Shown here: positions 1-7,408 of the stretch, piece after piece
Position numbering within the stretch: position 1 is the stretch's first letter
How the letters are laid out: each line of letters begins with the position of its first letter
Assembly (NCBI GenBank): GCA_934717185.1
Contig: CAKUYQ010000043.1
Span: 1 to 15,889, forward strand
Length of the DNA: 15,889 nucleotides
Direction of reading: 5' to 3'
Origin: an uncultured Bacteroidales bacterium
GTDB lineage: Bacteria > Bacteroidota > Bacteroidia > Bacteroidales > UBA932
Program-made: the position numbers and the translations under genes
Notes under the pieces: generated by a model
The model's input: the letters and a program-made list of their open reading frames with translations, nothing else
Databases searched by the model: none
What the model was told of the DNA's origin: nothing

Positions 1-2
1 TT

Positions 3-1124
3 TTGAGTGACGACCTGAATAATTACCCAGGACAACAATATACACAACCGGACAAGGATATATTCGGATGTTTTTCCGATGCTTTGCCGGACCGTTGGGG
101 ACGTACTTTGTTGTTGCGTCGTGAGCAATTGGCAGCTGCGGAAGAAAAACGACCAGTACGGAGATTATCATCTTTCGATTTCTTAACCAGTATCGATGAT
201 TTCTCTCGAATGGGCGGATTCCGTTTTAAGGAAGATCCCGATGGCGAATTTATCAATGTGAGTGAATCGTTAAAAATTCCACCTCTGACAGATATTCGAG
301 GATTGATAGCAGCCAGTGCAGAGATTGAGAAAAGCGAAGAAAATAATATGCTCCCCGACAGAAAATGGATTGCACAACTTGTGCAACCGGGAACATCATT
401 GGGCGGTGCAAGACCTAAAGCAAATGTGATAGATACGGACAAAACTCTTTATGTAGCCAAGTTTCCGTCTCGTAAGGATGACTATGATGTTGGGCTTTGG
501 GAGCATTTTAGTCACTTACTTGCTATAAAAGCAGGGATAAACGCAGCAAAAACCAAAGTGTTGGCTACAGGAGAAAAATATCATACATTGCTGTCACAAC
601 GCTTCGATAGAGCTAATGATAGCAAACGTATTCATTTTGCATCTGCTATGACCTTGTTGGGATTGAGTGATGGTGACAATGCAACTACCGGGCATGGGTA
701 TATAGATATAGTTGACTTCATTATTCAGAACTGTACAGATGTAGAGCGTAATTTACAGGAACTCTATCATCGTGTAGTTTTTAATATCTGCATAGGCAAT
801 AGCGACGATCATTTCCGCAATCACGGTTTTCTTTTGACTGCAAAAGGATGGACTCTGTCGCCGGCATACGATATGAACCCTACACTGAATGAATATCAAA
901 GTCTGCTTATCTCCGCAGATTCCAACAAAGCAGATTTGAACATTTTGTTAGATGCTTGCGAAGACTACATGCTAAACCGTAAAACAGCAGAAAAGATTAT
1001 TTCTGAGGTGATTGAAGCTGTAAAGGGATGGCGCGAATTGGCAACACGATTAGGAATTTCCAAGAGAGAGATGGATATGTTCGCCGGAGTGTTGGGCGCA
1101 AGGTGGAACGATTGCGTTTCCTGA
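3..1124 (+). CDS. hipA: HipA-family protein kinase (toxin-like), 5' end missing
   Basis: HipA-family Ser/Thr kinase; in classical HipBA systems the kinase phosphorylates glutamyl-tRNA synthetase and HipB neutralises it. Visible in the 373 residues: a glycine-rich loop GTSLGGARPKA (about 130-140), the ATP-binding lysine in YVAKF (K153), the catalytic loop NSDDHFRN with D268, H270 and N273 (DxHxxN pattern), and the metal-binding aspartate in SPAYDMNP (D290). The frame is open to the left edge and the first codon is TTG, so the true start and the N-terminal subdomain probably lie outside the window. No HipB-like helix-turn-helix gene is visible. The last two codons, TCC TGA, lie inside the terminal inverted repeat at 1117-1132. 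I counted 18 CGN and 6 AGR arginine codons, the reverse of the chromosomal genes further on, which suggests horizontal transfer. The family is clear; toxin activity and target are inferred. Confidence 0.88.
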   Translation: MSDDLNNYPGQQYTQPDKDIFGCFSDALPDRWGRTLLLRREQLAAAEEKRPVRRLSSFDFLTSIDDFSRMGGFRFKEDPDGEFINVSESLKIPPLTDIRGLIAASAEIEKSEENNMLPDRKWIAQLVQPGTSLGGARPKANVIDTDKTLYVAKFPSRKDDYDVGLWEHFSHLLAIKAGINAAKTKVLATGEKYHTLLSQRFDRANDSKRIHFASAMTLLGLSDGDNATTGHGYIDIVDFIIQNCTDVERNLQELYHRVVFNICIGNSDDHFRNHGFLLTAKGWTLSPAYDMNPTLNEYQSLLISADSNKADLNILLDACEDYMLNRKTAEKIISEVIEAVKGWRELATRLGISKREMDMFAGVLGARWNDCVS

Positions 1125-1224
1125 CTTTGACAATGGGACACCCAAATTGGTGTTTTAAAATCGTATTTACTTGATTTTAAATTATACGCAAAAATAGTGT
1201 TCAAAATCTGTCAAAGTCAGGAAA
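1117..1224. mobile_element. 108-bp MITE-like element with perfect 16-bp inverted ends
   Basis: TTTCCTGACTTTGACA at 1117-1132 is exactly inverted at 1209-1224. The pairing continues imperfectly inward (GGACAC near 1136 with GTGTTC near 1197). The interior holds two further inverted repeats: ACACC/GGTGT at 1138-1153 and TTTAAAATC/GATTTTAAA at 1154-1181. The interior is AT-rich and has no gene. No target-site duplication is obvious at the outer edges. The element overlaps the hipA stop codon. A non-autonomous insertion element fits best; a bidirectional terminator or a fold at the hipA mRNA end is the alternative, although no T-tract follows the outer stem. I did not recognise a parent insertion sequence. 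Confidence 0.5.
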
Positions 1225-1327
1225 TATACAAACTTGCTGAAGAGTAACCAATCTTTGTCTTTAAAAGGAGTGCCTTTGGTAGAGACACATCATAGATCAT
1301 AACCAGGGCTTACCTGTCAAATAGTTT

Positions 1328-1363
1328 CAGGCTTCAAACTGCAGTAGCGCAATCCGAAGCCTG
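1328..1363. terminator. Hairpin between hipA and the 91-residue gene, possible terminator
   Basis: CAGGCTTC (1328-1335) pairs with GAAGCCTG (1356-1363) around a 20-nt loop. On the plus strand it is followed by GTGGAAAATCTTTTT, a loose T-tract, so it could end rightward transcripts from hipA. On the minus strand it lies about 45 nt past the stop of the 91-residue gene and could serve that gene. The remainder of 1225-1407 shows no gene, tRNA or clear promoter. Confidence 0.35.
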
Positions 1364-1407
1364 TGGAAAATCTTTTTAGTAATGTCTTGTTATTTTTTAA
1401 CGCTTAC

Positions 1408-1683
1408 TTAGTTAAGTTCGTTAACTCTCTGGAAGAGCTTTTCTATTCCCGACAAAAGTTCTTGGTTTACAACCTTAAAGAATTTCTTTGGTTCGCCTTT
1501 GCCTTTTGGATAGTTGTTCACATCTGCAATAAGTTTGTCACCCAATGCTATTGCATCTGAGATGATTCCGGCAACAGTCTCCTTATCTTTATTATTATTA
1601 AGATAAATGTAAACCCAACAGTCTGAAATAACCTCGTTAACAAGATAAACTATATCTTTTTTAACAGTTCTTAAATTATTCAT
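1408..1683 (-). CDS. Small conserved Bacteroidales protein of unknown function (91 aa)
   Basis: A small, soluble, charged protein starting MNNLRTVKKDIVYLVNEVIS. It has no signal peptide or membrane segment and is probably mostly helical. From memory, short proteins with this type of N-terminus (KKDI-YLVNEVISDC) occur widely in Bacteroidales, usually unannotated; I know no function. The middle (EETVAGIISDAIALGDKL-like stretch, about residues 35-52) and the Lys/Gly segment PKGKGEPKKF (about 59-68) are the recognisable parts. An A-rich ribosome binding region with AAAAGAG lies just upstream of the ATG. Both arginine codons are AGA, like the chromosomal genes and unlike hipA. A 65-codon frame on the opposite strand overlaps it and is judged a shadow. 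Confidence 0.7.
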   Translation of the reverse strand: MNNLRTVKKDIVYLVNEVISDCWVYIYLNNNKDKETVAGIISDAIALGDKLIADVNNYPKGKGEPKKFFKVVNQELLSGIEKLFQRVNELN

Positions 1684-1785
1684 ATCTCTTTTAATTAAGT
1701 AAATTCAACATTTTTATTACTATATAAAAAGCGCAATTCTAAAGCCATGGCATGATTAGTTTATAGTTAATAGTTTATGGTTTAG

Positions 1786-1906
1786 AGTCAGTTTATCAGC
1801 TTAAACTTCCTTACTTTCTATACCCTCTATACCCTCTATACCCTCTATACTTTCTATACACTATAAACTATACACTTTCAACTAAATTAACGCCAAAGCT
1901 AACGCC
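1786..1906 (-). repeat. Composite intergenic repeat, copy D (3' of the epimerase gene)
   Basis: Read on the minus strand from the epimerase stop codon, this holds a left arm GGCGTTAGCTTTGGCGTTA (1906-1888), then an AT-rich stretch, then five 9-bp units of GTATAGAGG/GTATAGAAA type (1859-1815), then AAGCTGATAAACTGACT (1802-1786). The order matches the copies at 7409, 12205 and 12532. The arm touches the stop codon: the G of TAG is at 1906. More TATAAACTA-like repeats continue to about 1755. No matching right arm is present, so this copy cannot form the long hairpin seen after hutH. Confidence 0.75.
1815..1859. repeat. Five tandem 9-bp units (CTATAC-ending), possible VNTR
   Basis: On the plus strand the units are TTTCTATAC, CCTCTATAC three times, then TTTCTATAC, in perfect 9-bp register. 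The three central units are identical, so copy number may vary between strains by slippage. Read on the minus strand the unit is GTATAGAGG, a variant of the GTAGAGAGG units in the copies after guaB and ostA. Confidence 0.85.
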
Positions 1907-3066
1907 TAAAATACTTTCGCGGTAGGTTCAATGCCAAGGCCTGGCTTATCGCTCAAGGTAACCTTGCCGTCTACAATCTTCATTCCGCTAAAGCAGTCGT
2001 TGGCAATAAGCAGGTTGCCGTCCAAGTCTGCCCACTGTGTCTTAGGGGCAATCTGGGCGCCTGCAGAGATGGCGCAAGAGGTCTCTGTCATACAGCCAAC
2101 CATAAGCTTCATATCAAGAGCCTGTGCCAATGACACCATTTCGCGTGCCTCGCGTAAACCGGTACATTTCATAAGCTTTATGTTAATACCGGTATATGCA
2201 CCGTGAAGTTTCTTTATATCTGTAAGCCTCTGGCAAGCCTCATCTGCAATGATAGGAAGCGGGCTGCGCTCCGTAAGCCATGCAGTCTGGTCTAACATCA
2301 GCTTAGGCATTGGCTGCTCAATCATATTTACGTTACGTTCGTTGAGCCAGTTGATCATATCCAAGGCATAATGCTTGTCTTTCCAACCCTGGTTTGCATC
2401 AACGCAGATAACGGTATCTGTTACAGATCGTATTGTGTTAATCATCATCTTGTCTGTAGCCTCATCCCTGCCAAGTTTAACCTTTATAACCTTGTATGGA
2501 GATGCCTCCTTAGTCTTCTCCTTAACAACCTCCTCTGTATCCAACCCAACTGTGAACGAAGTGTTAGGGCAGGTTGTAGGGTCAAAGCCCCAGATCTTCC
2601 ACCAAGGCTGGCCAATCATCTTTCCAAGCAAATCGTGCAGAGCAATATCAACGGCAGCTTTGGCAGCAGTGTTGTTTATTGCAATGGCGTCTACGTAGGT
2701 CATTATATCCTCAATAAGGAAAGGTGAACTGAACTGTGCAAGATTTACCTTCTTAAGGAACTCGATTACAGAAGCTTGAGTCTCTCCAAGATACGGTGGC
2801 ATGGCTGCTTCGCCGTAACCTGTATATCCGTCGTAGGTTATTTTTGTAAGGACAATAGGGGTGGTTGTTCTCGACGAATTGGCAATGGTGAACACATGCC
2901 TCATCTGAGCATCATAAGGAACAAATGAGAGTTCCATCTTTTTGCTTCCATTCACCCTCTTTGCATTTGAAGGGTTCTTCTGTGCAAAGATCTGCGAAGG
3001 GCTTAAAATAGCGGCAGCTGCTGTAAGCAGACCGGCCTGTTTAAGGAAATTACGTCTGTTATTCAT
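1906..3066 (-). CDS. Tat-exported dipeptide epimerase (L-Ala-D/L-Glu type), enolase superfamily
   Basis: Enolase-superfamily enzyme of the mandelate racemase/muconate lactonizing branch, most like L-Ala-D/L-Glu epimerases, which convert L-Ala-D-Glu from peptidoglycan to L-Ala-L-Glu. The N-terminus MNNRRNFLKQAGLLTAAAA is a twin-arginine signal, so the folded enzyme should be exported. The catalytic KxK pair is K195 and K197 (VIKVKLG), and metal ligands are D223 (CVDANQGW), E250 (IEQP) and D275 (ADEA). A second general base is K297 (NIKLMK), and DLDG at 347-350 fits the dipeptide-binding DxD motif. At 386 aa it is a normal length once the signal is included. It follows the NlpC/P60 gene with an 11-bp gap, so the two are probably one operon: the peptidase would release the dipeptide and this enzyme would epimerise it. 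Dipeptide specificity is inferred from family and context. Confidence 0.88.
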   Translation of the reverse strand: MNNRRNFLKQAGLLTAAAAILSPSQIFAQKNPSNAKRVNGSKKMELSFVPYDAQMRHVFTIANSSRTTTPIVLTKITYDGYTGYGEAAMPPYLGETQASVIEFLKKVNLAQFSSPFLIEDIMTYVDAIAINNTAAKAAVDIALHDLLGKMIGQPWWKIWGFDPTTCPNTSFTVGLDTEEVVKEKTKEASPYKVIKVKLGRDEATDKMMINTIRSVTDTVICVDANQGWKDKHYALDMINWLNERNVNMIEQPMPKLMLDQTAWLTERSPLPIIADEACQRLTDIKKLHGAYTGINIKLMKCTGLREAREMVSLAQALDMKLMVGCMTETSCAISAGAQIAPKTQWADLDGNLLIANDCFSGMKIVDGKVTLSDKPGLGIEPTAKVF

Positions 3067-3077
3067 AACTGTTATCT

Positions 3078-4310
3078 CTATTTAGCCTGTTGAGGCATAC
3101 CGTATACCGAATTTTTAATAGTCTCTATACCCATCCCCTTATCCTCGTTTCCAAGGATTCTCTGAGCACGTACAAGGCGGGTAGAACCGCTGTAGTAGTC
3201 CTCTTCGTTTGGAAGCAGACTGTTAATATGTACAAAGCCTGCAGAGTGGATGAACTGTCCGTTCTCAATGTAGATTCCAACATGGGTTATGCGCTCTTTC
3301 TTCTCTGCAGTTGCTTTTCTCCCAAAGAAGACAAGGTCTCCCTTCTTAAGGTTCTGCAGTGCATCCATTGTGTAAAGAGAATCGTTAACATATTTTGTAA
3401 TGTCTACATCTTCACCTGTATAGCACTGCTGAGAGGCATCGCGGGCAAGGATGATTCCGTTAAGGTAGTAGACAGATTTTGCAAAGCCGCTGCAGTCCAC
3501 AGCCTTAATAGATGTTGCACCCCACATATATGGAACACCCATAAACTGTTTGGCTGTTTCAATAATGGATTCTGCTGTTGCGTTACGGGAATTAATCCAT
3601 TTAGTATAATCCATTACGGAACTGTTGCTTACAAAACCTTTGCGTCCGTCCGGAAGTGAAACTGCTCTGTAACTGCCCTGAACACCCAAATCCAACATAA
3701 CATTTCCCCAAACGGCATCGCTTACAGGATTCTTGCCACCTGGAGTCTCCATTACGGAGATATATTTGTCTGTTACAACAACCTTAGGAGCTGCTGTGTA
3801 GCTGTCAAACTCCTCTTTGGTCATCTTTGCAATACCGGTGCCTCTCACCCATGCAATATACCCCTCCGGAGTTACGGCTCTCACCCATCCGTCTGTCTCC
3901 ATAAGAAGTTTGAGCGGCGCACCCATCATTGTCTGTGTGGCAGCCTCGGCATCGTAATCCGGGCCTGTACGGAAGTTTATTACCGAAAGTGTGGTAACAC
4001 CATATATCTTATCTCCCATTGTCGCAGCAGGAAGAACCTCCAAGCTGTCTAAGGCTTTAATGCCGGCATCAGCTATCCCCTTAAGCAACTGCTCTTTGGC
4101 TGCAGCGTTAGTTGTAACACCGCGCAAAACCAAGGTCTCACCCTTGTCGTCCAAGACAGGATCAAAAACCTGAACTCTTTTGTCGGGAATATTATCTGCT
4201 TTAACTTTGTCGCAAACCTCTTTGAACTTTGTCGCTGTCTGATTCCCACCGTTTCCTGCACAACCGGCAAGCAAAAGAGCCGATACGGAAACCAATAATA
4301 TTTTTCTCAT
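3078..4310 (-). CDS. NlpC/P60 lipoprotein, YkfC-like murein peptide endopeptidase with SH3 domains
   Basis: Cysteine peptidase that cuts D-Glu to diamino-acid bonds in murein peptides in its family. The N-terminus has a lipoprotein signal ending LLAGC (C17), placing it in the periplasm on a membrane. The order resembles YkfC-type enzymes: an N-terminal region to about 100, two bacterial SH3 segments (about 105-160 and 177-235), then NlpC/P60 from about 245. Catalytic Cys273 is in VDCSGF, His343 in THVGIYI, and the third polar residue is probably His355 in IHSAG. RDASQQ at 290-295 matches the substrate-binding RDxxxQ stretch of YkfC. The SH3 domain next to the catalytic site restricts YkfC to free peptides with N-terminal L-Ala, which would suit the epimerase encoded next. 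A TATTTTTG promoter element lies upstream at 4347-4354. Confidence 0.9.
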   Translation of the reverse strand: MRKILLVSVSALLLAGCAGNGGNQTATKFKEVCDKVKADNIPDKRVQVFDPVLDDKGETLVLRGVTTNAAAKEQLLKGIADAGIKALDSLEVLPAATMGDKIYGVTTLSVINFRTGPDYDAEAATQTMMGAPLKLLMETDGWVRAVTPEGYIAWVRGTGIAKMTKEEFDSYTAAPKVVVTDKYISVMETPGGKNPVSDAVWGNVMLDLGVQGSYRAVSLPDGRKGFVSNSSVMDYTKWINSRNATAESIIETAKQFMGVPYMWGATSIKAVDCSGFAKSVYYLNGIILARDASQQCYTGEDVDITKYVNDSLYTMDALQNLKKGDLVFFGRKATAEKKERITHVGIYIENGQFIHSAGFVHINSLLPNEEDYYSGSTRLVRAQRILGNEDKGMGIETIKNSVYGMPQQAK

Positions 4311-4346
4311 AGAAATAGGTAAAATTATATTTAGTTAATATACCTA

Positions 4347-4354
4347 CAAAAATA
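4347..4354 (-). promoter_or_regulatory. Bacteroidetes -7 element (TATTTTTG) for the NlpC/P60-epimerase unit
   Basis: On the minus strand this reads TATTTTTG, matching TAnnTTTG, the -7 consensus of the Bacteroidetes primary sigma factor. It sits about 37 nt upstream of the NlpC/P60 start codon, leaving a short leader. No clear TTTG stands at the expected -33 distance. Confidence 0.55.
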
Positions 4355-4365
4355 CGGAAATAAAT

Positions 4366-4373
4366 TATCTTTG
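4366..4373 (+). promoter_or_regulatory. Bacteroidetes -7 element (TATCTTTG) for the yhcH-like/radical SAM unit
   Basis: TATCTTTG matches the TAnnTTTG consensus. Its start would fall near 4380, about 33 nt before the ATG at 4413, with GAGG near 4404 as ribosome binding site. It lies back to back with the minus-strand element at 4347-4354, so the two units are divergently transcribed from a 102-bp gap. No good -33 TTTG is visible. Confidence 0.55.
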
Positions 4374-4412
4374 TAACCCTTTTTGGGTTTATTTTAAATA
4401 ATAGAGGTAAAA

Positions 4413-4886
4413 ATGATATTAGATTCACTAAAAAGTTTTGAAAAATACCAGACTTTGCAGGAGGGATTCGACAAGGTCTATCAGTTTATACGCAAGAATA
4501 ATCTGCATACCTTGGAGGAGGGCAAGCACATCATAGAAGAGGGCAAAATCTGGTGTACAATCTGTAGCGGCGAGCTTAAAGGCTACGATGAGGCTAAGTT
4601 GGAAGTGCATGATTCTTATATAGATATACACGTTCTCTTGGAGGGTACCGAGACAATAGGAATAAGAGACAGGGCCTGCTGCAAAACAGAAAATTCAAAG
4701 TATGACGAGGCTAATGACATTGCCTTTACAGATGATGAGCCTGAGAATTATGTTATTTTGGGTCCCGACAATCTATCCATTGTTTTTCCTGCCGATGCTC
4801 ATGCCCCGCTTTTGGGTAACGGCCATTACAAAAAGGCCATCTTTAAGGTTTGGATAAACAGAGGAGGCAATTTTGGCAAGATATAG
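4413..4886 (+). CDS. YhcH/YjgK/YiaL family cupin-like protein
   Basis: A 157-residue protein of the YhcH/YjgK/YiaL family (formerly DUF386), small metal-binding beta-barrels often found in sugar and sialic-acid catabolic operons; YhcH itself was proposed to act on N-glycolylneuraminate. Family landmarks visible: LEVHDSYIDIHVLLEGTE at about 63-80, with candidate metal ligands H66 and H73, and VFPADAHAPLL at about 124-134 with H130. No signal peptide, so cytoplasmic. The gene overlaps the start of the radical SAM gene by 14 nt, indicating translational coupling. No sugar catabolism genes are nearby, so the true substrate is unclear; the murein unit across the divergent promoter handles amino-sugar polymer breakdown, which may or may not be relevant. 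Confidence 0.85.
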   Translation: MILDSLKSFEKYQTLQEGFDKVYQFIRKNNLHTLEEGKHIIEEGKIWCTICSGELKGYDEAKLEVHDSYIDIHVLLEGTETIGIRDRACCKTENSKYDEANDIAFTDDEPENYVILGPDNLSIVFPADAHAPLLGNGHYKKAIFKVWINRGGNFGKI

Positions 4887-5799
4887 GACATTTGCCGGAT
4901 TTTTCAAGGAGAAATATGGAAGCAGGCTCCAGAAGATTGTTATAGATGCCGGCTTTACCTGTCCCAACCGTGATGGTTCAAAGGGGCGGGGTGGGTGTAC
5001 TTACTGCAACAACGATGCTTTCCACCCTAATTATTCTACTCCCGACAAATCTATCTCCCGACAGATAGAGGAGGGGATAGAGTTTCATCTTAACAGATAC
5101 AGGACTGCCGAGGGATATTTAGCCTATTTTCAGCCCTATTCAAATACGTATGCCCCATTGGACAAGCTAAAGAGGGTGTATGAGGAGGCGCTGTCGCATC
5201 CAAAGGTAAAGGGGCTTGTGATAGGGACACGCCCGGATTGCGTCGATACCGCAAAATTGGATTATATAGGGCAGTTGTCTAAAGAGAAGATTGTTATAGT
5301 TGAATATGGTATAGAGTCTTGCTATGACAAGACGTTGGAGCGCATTAACCGTTGCCACAATGTGCAGTGTGCGGTGGATGCAGTTAACGAAACAGCCGCG
5401 AGGGGGATTATGCAGGGTGCTCATTTCATATTGGGGCTGCCCGGGGAGACGGTTGAGGAGATGTTGGCCATACCTCAATTCATAAACAGGCTGCCATTGC
5501 ACAGCGTTAAGTTCCATCAGCTCCAGCTTGTGAAGGGTACGGCAATGGAGCGGGAGTTCAAACGTGTACCCGGTGATTTTGTACAGTGGACACTTCCGGA
5601 GTACATAGATTTCTTTATTAAGATATTAGAACGGCTTAAACCGGAGCTCTATATTGAACGCTTTGCGGGTGAGGTTCCTCCAAGGTTTGTAGAGAGTACT
5701 CCGTGGGGATTGGTAAGGAACCCGCAGATACTGCAGATGCTTGAGAAGAGGTTGGAGGAGCTCGATACTTTTCAGGGAAGACTGTATAAAAATTTTTAA
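4873..5799 (+). CDS. Radical SAM protein, TIGR01212 (YhcC/YtqA) family, TTG start
   Basis: A 308-residue radical SAM protein of the YhcC/YtqA group (TIGR01212), whose reaction is not established as far as I know. The cluster cysteines are C30, C42 and C45 in CPNRDGSKGRGGCTYC, the family's wide spacing rather than the usual CxxxCxxC. HFILGLPGET at about residues 180-190 and ERFAGEVPP at about 257-265 are further landmarks. The start is TTG at 4873, chosen because GAGGAG at 4861-4866 stands 6 nt before it and no in-frame ATG occurs before the cysteine motif. The reading frame overlaps the upstream gene by 14 nt. No promoter is needed between the two genes. Confidence 0.87.
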   Translation: MARYRTFAGFFKEKYGSRLQKIVIDAGFTCPNRDGSKGRGGCTYCNNDAFHPNYSTPDKSISRQIEEGIEFHLNRYRTAEGYLAYFQPYSNTYAPLDKLKRVYEEALSHPKVKGLVIGTRPDCVDTAKLDYIGQLSKEKIVIVEYGIESCYDKTLERINRCHNVQCAVDAVNETAARGIMQGAHFILGLPGETVEEMLAIPQFINRLPLHSVKFHQLQLVKGTAMEREFKRVPGDFVQWTLPEYIDFFIKILERLKPELYIERFAGEVPPRFVESTPWGLVRNPQILQMLEKRLEELDTFQGRLYKNF

Positions 5800-5862
5800 G
5801 GGAGTTCTTATTGCCGGGGCCTGCGATTTGTCGGGAAGAAAAACAGCCATAATGAAAATATT

Positions 5863-5875
5863 GCCAATATATGGC
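5863..5875. promoter_or_regulatory. Short palindrome GCCA-ATATA-TGGC upstream of guaB
   Basis: A 13-bp palindrome lies about 33 bp upstream of the guaB -7 element. It could be an operator, for instance for purine control, but it is short and its sequence matches no regulator I can name. Confidence 0.2.
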
Positions 5876-5907
5876 GGATAGATTTTTATGGTTTTGCTAT
5901 TATTTCT

Positions 5908-5915
5908 TATCTTTG
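5908..5915 (+). promoter_or_regulatory. Bacteroidetes -7 element (TATCTTTG) for guaB
   Basis: TATCTTTG matches TAnnTTTG and is identical to the element at 4366. It would place the transcript start near 5922, downstream of the in-frame ATG at 5871. That supports the second ATG (5934) as the guaB start and implies a leader of only about a dozen bases. No strong -33 TTTG is seen at the usual distance. Confidence 0.55.
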
Positions 5916-5933
5916 TTGGCTAAAAACCACGAT

Positions 5934-7403
5934 ATGCAATTTTTAGCTGATAGAATTATTCCGGAAGGTCTCACATTTGATGACGTACTTCTAATACCTG
6001 CGAGGTCTGAGGTGCTGCCTCGCGAAGTAAAAATCAATACGAAATTTTCAAGAGATATAGAGTTGCAAAGCCCTATAGTCTCCGCTGCAATGGATACCGT
6101 TACAGAGGCAGAGCTGGCTATTGCAATAGCTCGTGCAGGCGGTATAGGTGTTATTCATAAGAATATGCCTATAGAGAAGCAGATGGAGCATGTGAGAAGG
6201 GTAAAGCGTGCGGAGAACGGAATGATATACGATCCTGTTGTGATTAAGAGCGATGCGCTTGTTTCAGATGCTTTGGCATTGATGAAAAGCAACAAGATTG
6301 GCGGTATACCTGTTGTAGACGATAACAAACATCTCATTGGAATAGTTACCAACAGGGATCTTCGTTTTGTAGATGATGTAAAGACCCCTATAAGCCTGGT
6401 AATGACAAAGGAGAATCTTGTTACAACAACAAAGGGGACAGATTTGGCGGAGGCTACGCACCTTTTGCAGAAATATAGAATAGAGAAGCTGCCTGTTGTA
6501 GATAACAACGGGGTTCTTGTGGGTCTTATCACATATAAAGATATCACTAAGATTAAGGATAATCCAAAAGCAAGTAAAGACAGTAAAGGCCGTCTGTTGG
6601 CGGCAGCTGCTGTTGGCGTTGGCGCAGATACCATAAAGAAGATAGAGATGCTCTCATCTGTAGATGTAGATGCGGTTGTTGTAGATACTGCGCACGGTCA
6701 CTCTGTGTTTGTGCTCAAGACAATAAAGGCGGTAAAGGAGGCATTTCCTCATCTGCAGGTTGTTGCCGGAAACGTAGCAACGGGGGAGGCGGCCCTTGCC
6801 TTGGCAGAGTGCGGTGTGGATGGAGTTAAGGTTGGTATAGGCCCGGGTTCTATCTGTACAACACGTGTGGTTGCCGGTGTGGGTGTTCCTCAGCTTACGG
6901 CAATAATGTTGGCATCCGATGCGCTTAAGGGAACCGGTATTCCGGTTATAGCAGATGGTGGAATAAGATATTCAGGTGATATTGTAAAGGCTCTTGCTGC
7001 CGGTGCATCAACGATTATGGCCGGATCTTTGTTTGCAGGGGTTGAGGAATCTCCGGGAGAGACTATAATCCTTAACGGAAGAAAGTTCAAATCATACAGA
7101 GGAATGGGTTCGTTGGAGGCGATGCAGCAGGGTTCAAAGGACAGGTATTTCCAGGATATGGAGGAGGATATAAAGAAGCTTGTACCGGAGGGTATTGTCG
7201 CTCAGGTTCCGTACAAAGGTAATCTTGCAGAGGTGGTATATCAGTTGGAGGGTGGTTTGAGAGCCGGTATGGGATATTGCGGTGCTCCGGATATAGAGGC
7301 GCTAAGAAGTGCCAAGTTTGTTAAGATAACCTCTGCAGGCGTAATAGAGAATCATCCTCACGATGTTACCATTACCCGCGAGGCGCCTAATTATAGTAGA
7401 TAA
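5934..7403 (+). CDS. guaB: Inosine-5'-monophosphate dehydrogenase
   Basis: IMP dehydrogenase oxidises IMP to XMP with NAD+, the committed step of GMP synthesis, in the cytoplasm. The chosen start gives 489 aa beginning MQFLADRII and EGLTFDDVLL, the usual bacterial beginning. The 63 nt of open frame upstream encode no family sequence and contain the promoter element. Visible features: SAAMDTVTEAELA (about 50-62), two CBS domains (about 98-150 and 157-206), DTAHGH (about 251), VAGNVAT (about 277), the active-site loop GIGPGSICTTR with catalytic Cys308, ADGGIRYSGD (about 340), and the mobile flap YRGMGSLEAM with the general-base Arg389. All key residues are present. A composite repeat starts 6 nt after the stop codon and separates this gene from the chaperone genes. 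Confidence 0.97.
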   Translation: MQFLADRIIPEGLTFDDVLLIPARSEVLPREVKINTKFSRDIELQSPIVSAAMDTVTEAELAIAIARAGGIGVIHKNMPIEKQMEHVRRVKRAENGMIYDPVVIKSDALVSDALALMKSNKIGGIPVVDDNKHLIGIVTNRDLRFVDDVKTPISLVMTKENLVTTTKGTDLAEATHLLQKYRIEKLPVVDNNGVLVGLITYKDITKIKDNPKASKDSKGRLLAAAAVGVGADTIKKIEMLSSVDVDAVVVDTAHGHSVFVLKTIKAVKEAFPHLQVVAGNVATGEAALALAECGVDGVKVGIGPGSICTTRVVAGVGVPQLTAIMLASDALKGTGIPVIADGGIRYSGDIVKALAAGASTIMAGSLFAGVEESPGETIILNGRKFKSYRGMGSLEAMQQGSKDRYFQDMEEDIKKLVPEGIVAQVPYKGNLAEVVYQLEGGLRAGMGYCGAPDIEALRSAKFVKITSAGVIENHPHDVTITREAPNYSR

Positions 7404-7408
7404 TTATA

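Noticed and set aside
1225..1407. tRNA or attachment site beside the hipA region
   Set aside because: No cloverleaf or CCA-type end could be drawn from this stretch on either strand.
1363..1560. Plus-strand 65-codon frame with hydrophobic stretch
   Set aside because: It lies opposite the 91-residue minus-strand gene, which has a better start region and family-like sequence. The plus frame has no ribosome binding site and its hydrophobicity is a by-product.
1786..1906. CRISPR array from the regular 9-bp and 6-bp repeats
   Set aside because: Units are far too short, have no spacers and no cas genes are near.
5167..5517. Long minus-strand frames inside guaB, radical SAM, hutH and the OstA-like gene
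   Set aside because: They are antisense shadows of well-supported genes and their translations resemble no protein family.
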